Shown here: positions 59,501 to 64,000 of the stretch, piece after piece | Layout: each line of letters begins with the position of its first letter | How positions within the stretch are numbered: the stretch's first letter is position 1 | Assembly (NCBI GenBank): GCA_914767715.1 | Contig: OU612070.1 | Coordinates: forward strand, 391,501-455,500 | Direction: 5' to 3' | Source: Membranipora membranacea | Lineage: Eukaryota > Bryozoa > Gymnolaemata > Cheilostomatida > Membraniporidae | DNA: 64,000 nucleotides | Position numbers and translations under genes: made by a program | The notes under the pieces: generated by a model | What the model saw: only the letters and a program-made list of their open reading frames with translations | The model's database searches: none | Told to the model about the DNA's origin: nothing

Positions 59501-60789
59501 AGCTTGTGCCGTTTACAGCGGATAATGTGAAATCACTGTAACTAGATTGTGTTTAGTGCTATCAGATTACTTTTACCATTATTCGAGCAGATTTTTGGAT
59601 AGAGAATTGATTGGGGATGTGTATCATAAACCTCAGCATCAGCATCAACACATTCCATTCAAGAACTCACTATACTGTTCTTCTTATTCAAAAAAAAAGC
59701 AGGAGCAATTTTAGTGCTGCCAAACCCTACACGGCCGGTGATTACATTAGGTTGCCTGGGACTATTTTACCCTCTCGCCATACGGTTATGTGTCAGTGGT
59801 TTGTATCCGATGACTTTTATATGTCAGCCTATTGGTTCAGTTGAGACTGCGCTGATGATGTATTTCATGATTTGTAGATGGAGGTTGGGGTGGTTGGACT
59901 CAGTGGGGTAGGTGTTTCTGTCCCGGTAATTCTAGAAAAAGAACAAGAAAATGCGATAACCCTCCTCCGAGCGGTGGTGGAAAATCCTGTTCAGGTATTG
60001 CTAAAGAAAGAAAGGTGCTGCGTTCTTGTGGGTGTACAACAACTACCAAAATAACAACGAATACACCGCCTGGTGTCAATGTTGTCAATGAGTCATCAAA
60101 CTTACTTAATGTCAATGTGACCACTCCAGAACCAAATGTTGTGTTGACTCCCTTTGCTAAGAGCGAGATAAGCTCCACCTCATCTGGAATCATGACCTAT
60201 GTCATTGCAGGGGTCAGCGTAAGTGCTTCAAGTAAATCTCACAATAAAGCATCCTTCAAATCATAAAGGCTACACAGTAACCAAAGAGTCATACAGTAAT
60301 CTTCATTATATAGTGGATATGATAAATAAAGTGGGTTATCTAAAAATATAAAGGGTTAGCTTAAATCATATCTAGGTAACTCATCATCACTATCACAACA
60401 GTGAATCATGAATAAAGACATTGTTAAAGTTTAATTCTTGTATGATGCATTTTCTAATTATCTTTTATTCTATAAACAAATGTTTAATTGAAGCCAGAAT
60501 ATTGACAATAACTCGCACCTACCAATTATATTACTGATTGCCTTTGCAGTTACTGGCTCTTGTAGTAATACTGGGAGTAGCTTATTATCACTTTACCACC
60601 CGGAGTATAAAGAAACGTGACAAACCCTCTGATGTGAATGAATCGCATGATGTTGAACAGAAGAAAGGAAAACAGGAAAGACATCAAAAAAGTGATCCGC
60701 ATTCATCCGACCGTAAACAATCGCATGGAATGAAGAAGAAGAGGAAGAAAAAATCTCATGGAAAAAGAGAAAGTAAGATAAAAGCCTAG
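56521..60789 (+). CDS. ADAM-like membrane protein with degenerate metalloprotease, disintegrin, TSR and Lys-rich tail
   Basis: Exons 56521-57700, 57897-58064, 58510-58590, 58971-59108, 59878-60218 and 60550-60789 join in phase to 715 residues. MRFVLSLILICPATGFLPV is a signal peptide. Prodomain to about residue 201, ending in a furin-type RQKR. A reprolysin-like domain follows (YYLAVYMIADFEYYE; YVIGLEVWSGG; NFQGLCNSFYSKAVVSYIDT; CICDDRSYARCFMS), but where ADAMs have HExGHxxGxxHD this one has TITELLGGKPITNN, so the zinc ligands are gone. A disintegrin-like domain spans exons 2-4 (NPKCLLDHP, RCGNGNVDFG, SEGCCTLDC, QCAIG, CDKPDVCDG). Exon 5 opens with a thrombospondin type 1 repeat (WGGWTQWGRC, RTRKC, GGGKSCSG), then a Thr/Asn-rich linker. 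A helix crosses the exon 5-6 junction (MTYVIAGVSLLALVVILGVA) and the tail is very basic (MKKKRKKKSHGKR). Likely a non-catalytic adhesion or decoy receptor. Confidence 0.88.
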
Positions 60790-61539
60790 TGCAATGTGTG
60801 GACACACAACTACTGACGCAAATCAGCAGGGGGACCCTGTATTTAATCAGCAGGGCGACCCTGTGTTCAATTATATCATAGTCATACTCATAACCTGTCT
60901 TCATTTTACCTTATTCACAAGTTTTCCTTTTCGGCTATATGAGTGAAATATACTGCCAATACAAGCCTTACTTTTTCTTCCCTTACATTACTTGCCTTTA
61001 TTTGTGACTTTTATGGCGTATTAATATTAAAAATTTACATGCTTAAAAGTTAAATTTGGTGGATGCTCATTGCGTCACACAGATGGATGTTGCAAATGGA
61101 AATTCATGAAGTTTATAGAATAGCTCAAGATTATTTTTCTAAGCCATCTTTATCGCTACAATGAAAGCTAAGATCACAGCACCCAATGAGGGAGTTCGTT
61201 GCAGCACCCCATACTATCATTAGACTGAAATAATGTTATGTGGTGACAAGTCATGAGACCTCCAGAGAGCAATCAAAACAAGCAAATAAATGAAATCAGG
61301 ACTACCATTTTTTATCCGGCTTTATCTCAGGTAGCTAATTAGCCCAGAAGTTGTGAGTGAAAAAAACATGGAGAGAAGCATGATGGTAGTCAAGTTTGAT
61401 CAGCGCGCACCGCAATGATTAGCATAAATAATAAAATTTATGTTCTTTTGCTGATTTTGTGAGACTATACATATCTGTGCACGTGACAATACAGGAACTG
61501 TGTATTTTGACTACTAAAATACATTTTCTATCAATCTCA
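60790..61539. other. Intergenic, 3' of the ADAM-like gene
   Basis: AT-rich; a short direct duplication (ATCAGCAGGG, near 60823 and 60846) follows the stop codon. No exon supported. Confidence 0.4.
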
Positions 61540-62065
61540 TGGCAGTTGCCAGTGCAGACTACAAGTTAACATCCGTTGATATTGGCCAGATTGGAAGTGC
61601 AAGAGTCGGGATATGGGAATGAAGCCAGTTTTGGGTTTGCATGGAAGAAAAAGTCAATCAATACACCATCCCCAAGACCTCTACCTGAGACTGATGATGA
61701 GTCAGAGTTTGTAATGATAGGTGATGAGGCATTGCAGTGTAATCTCTTAAAACCATAACTTGCACGAGACCTTGTCAGGATGTCTAAGAAAAGATATAAT
61801 TACCGACTTTCTCGCACTAGAGGTGTTGTCGAAAATGCATTCGGGATATTAAATAACACTCTCAGAGTACTATTCACTAGTATAGATGCTGATACGGAAA
61901 ATGCTCAGTGACAATGTGTATGTCCCACTGGGATTCAGCAACAATGTTAATGGTGAGGTAGCTGGAGAAGTGTGGAGAGTGAACTACCAGGATTTGGGTC
62001 GCTTGGCTGCAACTGCAAACGGTCATGCCGTTGCAGCTACTAACACACGAAACAGGATGGCTTAA
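61540..62065 (+). pseudogene. Decayed Harbinger/HARBI1-type transposase, C-terminal part
   Basis: In shifting plus frames the order of motifs is that of a DDE_Tnp_4 transposase: AVASADYKLTSVDIGQ (first catalytic Asp region), INTPSPRPLPETDDESEF, VMIGDEAL (second Asp region), YNYRLSRTRGVVENAFGIL (the YRLSRARRVVENAFGIL block), and YVPLGFSNNVNGEVAGEVWR at the C-terminus, ending near 62065. A stop after LLKP at about 61758 and at least two frame changes show it is dead. No terminal repeats or target duplication were located. Confidence 0.85.
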
Positions 62066-63128
62066 TAGTCTGCGATGAATGCAATACTTGAGATTAACTT
62101 TAATCGAACTCTACAGTCAGTTTGTGGTTTAGTATTTTGGTATTGATATTTGATAATGTAAATGCAAGCACATTAGTTTAATTTTTTAAATATTATATTG
62201 TAATTAGGTGTGGAATGACCAGCTCTTGAGGTTGGAGTTGAATTTCTGATATATGACCTCGGATCCAACCATATATGTGTTATGTCTGATCCGAGATGAT
62301 GATATGTTTTTAAAACAACACTGACTTATCTCACTTAATTAAAATGACAGGGAAGGAAATATACACAGTCATAAATTTGGAGTCAGATTTGATAATTGAG
62401 TTTGGCTGAAAGAACTCAGTAGTGATTCAGAAGGCATTTAATACCTATCTCATTTTGAGAGTTATCTATATTGTTGTTGATTAAATTTAATGTATAGGTA
62501 ATACACCTGTAATTGGGTGAAGGTCAACTTGTTGCACCCATCCTCCAAAATAAAATGATTAGTATGCTGATGACAAATGAGGCTGTAGCCAATTCAAAAG
62601 CACTGCTATCAGTGATATTGAACCCTGTTAATATTTTCAGGTGTATTTGCAATGGAAATTTATTGAATTAAAGTTTGAAAATCTTTTTGCAAAATCATTT
62701 TTGGAAGATCAATGCATACGGATCGGCTAATGTAAATTAGACCGGAAATGTGTGCAAAATGCAATGGTCTTATATATGGGGCCACTAAAAAATTCTGACA
62801 ACCGATTTTCAACCCATAGTCACCAATATGGAAGACCAGGAGCATACCATCATTTTGAGTGGTCTGGTTAAAGAAGTGAAAGAACCTGAAGCAGGCCTAT
62901 TGAGGTGACAAGTCAACATAGTTTGCATGTAAAGCAATGGGGAAATAAATAGAGGTGTTGGACCATATGTGTTATCTGCTGAAATTGAAAGAAACATCTT
63001 TACTCACTTCGTTGTGAATGAGACATAATTTTGTCCAATGATGTTCCTGGTAATAAAATGTCTAGTTTGATGAACAACGTTATCCTCTGCATTTTCAAAG
63101 TAAGAGGACAATTCCTATCCTAACCGCA
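62066..63128. other. Intergenic region
   Basis: No exon supported. May include the 3' remainder of the Harbinger element. Confidence 0.4.
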
Positions 63129-63455
63129 GCAGAGAGTTTGTGAGATCTTCAGCTCTCACAGCTTGGATCAGGAAGAGCTGGGGACTCAACCCCGCAGAGC
63201 GGCAGAGGATGTGAGATACTAACCTCACAGCATGGATCGGGAGGAGCCGGAGGGCTTAATGGGAAGGAGGAGCAGAAGCTGTGGGATACTAACTTCAAAG
63301 CTTACTTGGAATGAGTCAGGAAACTCAATGGGAGGAAGGAGTAGAATCTGTGAGATTCTAACTTCACAGCTTACTCGGGATGAATCAGGAACCTCAATAT
63401 AAGGAGGGGGAGGGGCAGAAGCTGTGGGATCTCAAGTTCTCACAGCTAAAGCTCA
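63129..63455. repeat. Degenerate ~65-bp tandem repeats with internal hairpin
   Basis: About five copies of a unit containing AGAAGCTGTGGGATACTAAC, then TTCACAGCTTACTCGGGATG and AACTCAATGGGAGGAAGGAG. Each unit has complementary AGCTGTGAG and CTCACAGCT segments around the ACTAACTT core, so each RNA copy could form a stem-loop. Confidence 0.8.
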
Positions 63456-63619
63456 GTAAATTTTGGAGAGAAAATAAAGACAAGGAGATGGCAGCGATTG
63501 AAAACAGAAAGCGTCAACCACTTTACACATAAATCTCATTATAATTCTCGGAGAGTAACATTTGAAGGCTCATCACATTTAATAATTCAATTTGTGCTGG
63601 TTGAGCAATCAAAAAGCAA

Positions 63620-63900
63620 AATCAAATATCCACTTTTTGATGAAATCGGGTGTTGCGTAGGCATTATTGTATAAGTTAATTATTAGTACCGCCCAATAAA
63701 TCTGAATCCAATATCCGTTTTATTTTCGATGAAATCGGGAGTGTTGTCATTACTAGGCGTAATTTAATTACTTTCATCAATCAGAAAAAAATCTCTGCTT
63801 TATTTTTGATGAAATTGGGAGTGTTGTTATTACTAGGCGTAATTGAATTACTTTCATCAGTCAGCAATCCCATCTCCGCCTTTTTGGGAGGTTCATGGTT
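63620..63900. repeat. Degenerate ~100-bp tandem repeats, about three copies
   Basis: Recurring phrase TTTTTGATGAAATCGGGAGT followed by TACTAGGCGTAATTTAATTA and CTTTCATCA near 63640, 63730 and 63810. No coding content seen. Confidence 0.75.
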
Positions 63901-64000
63901 TTTGTACAATTCATGCATAATTGAATCATTTTTTATCAGACAAAGTCGAAACCAAATCTCCGTTTTACAAGAGGAATAACCAGCGTATTTGCATTTTATT

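Overview
The window is eukaryotic, AT-rich nuclear DNA from an invertebrate metazoan. The evidence is genes split into short phase-consistent exons with GT..AG introns, animal-specific families (C/EBP, BRMS1/Sds3, SLC22, ADAM-disintegrin, laminin-G, sushi, thrombospondin type 1 repeat), a CR1/jockey-like LINE and many small DNA transposons. I cannot name the phylum from sequence alone. All multi-exon models were assembled by eye from splice signals, reading phase and family resemblance; none has transcript support.

Layout, left to right. 0-2 kb: 5' part of a BRMS1-like gene (minus), running off the left edge, with a tRNA-derived SINE-like sequence in an intron. 3.1-4.1 kb: an uninterrupted C/EBP-type bZIP gene (minus). 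5-7 kb: a 334-bp tRNA-like MITE and two hairpins. 7.2-8.1 kb: the C-terminal exons of an unrecognised single-pass membrane protein (minus). 8-15 kb: mostly gene-poor, with a minisatellite and a second copy of the 334-bp MITE. 15.8-18.7 kb: a complete six-exon secreted laminin-G-like gene (minus). 20.2-20.9 kb: a multi-pass membrane protein exon (minus). 21.4-23.0 kb: a 36-bp minisatellite. 23.8-36.8 kb: two tandem ten-exon SLC22-type transporter genes (minus) with every intron position conserved; the downstream-transcribed copy carries a LINE in intron 1. 38.1-38.5 kb: a hAT MITE with perfect 8-bp target duplication and a tRNA-like core. 39.1-40.1 kb: a two-exon secreted cysteine-rich protein (minus). 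42.6-43.3 kb: an unrecognised Ser/Pro-rich basic protein (minus). 45-49 kb: a hAT MITE, a decayed reverse transcriptase and an orphan exon.

The right third (49.7-60.8 kb, plus strand) holds surface or secreted proteins: a signal-peptide ORF, a broken sushi exon, a sushi/Cys-Pro-stalk single-pass receptor, and a six-exon ADAM-like protein whose metalloprotease domain has lost the zinc-binding signature but is followed by disintegrin, thrombospondin type 1, transmembrane and lysine-rich tail. The tail of the window has a decayed Harbinger transposase and two families of degenerate tandem repeats.

Taken together the genes do not form one pathway. The two clear themes are local duplication (SLC22 pair) and a plus-strand block of surface/adhesion proteins surrounded by foldback MITEs. 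The most unusual items are the pseudo-protease ADAM with a TSR, and two unrelated MITE families that both carry Pol III-like tRNA-derived cores.
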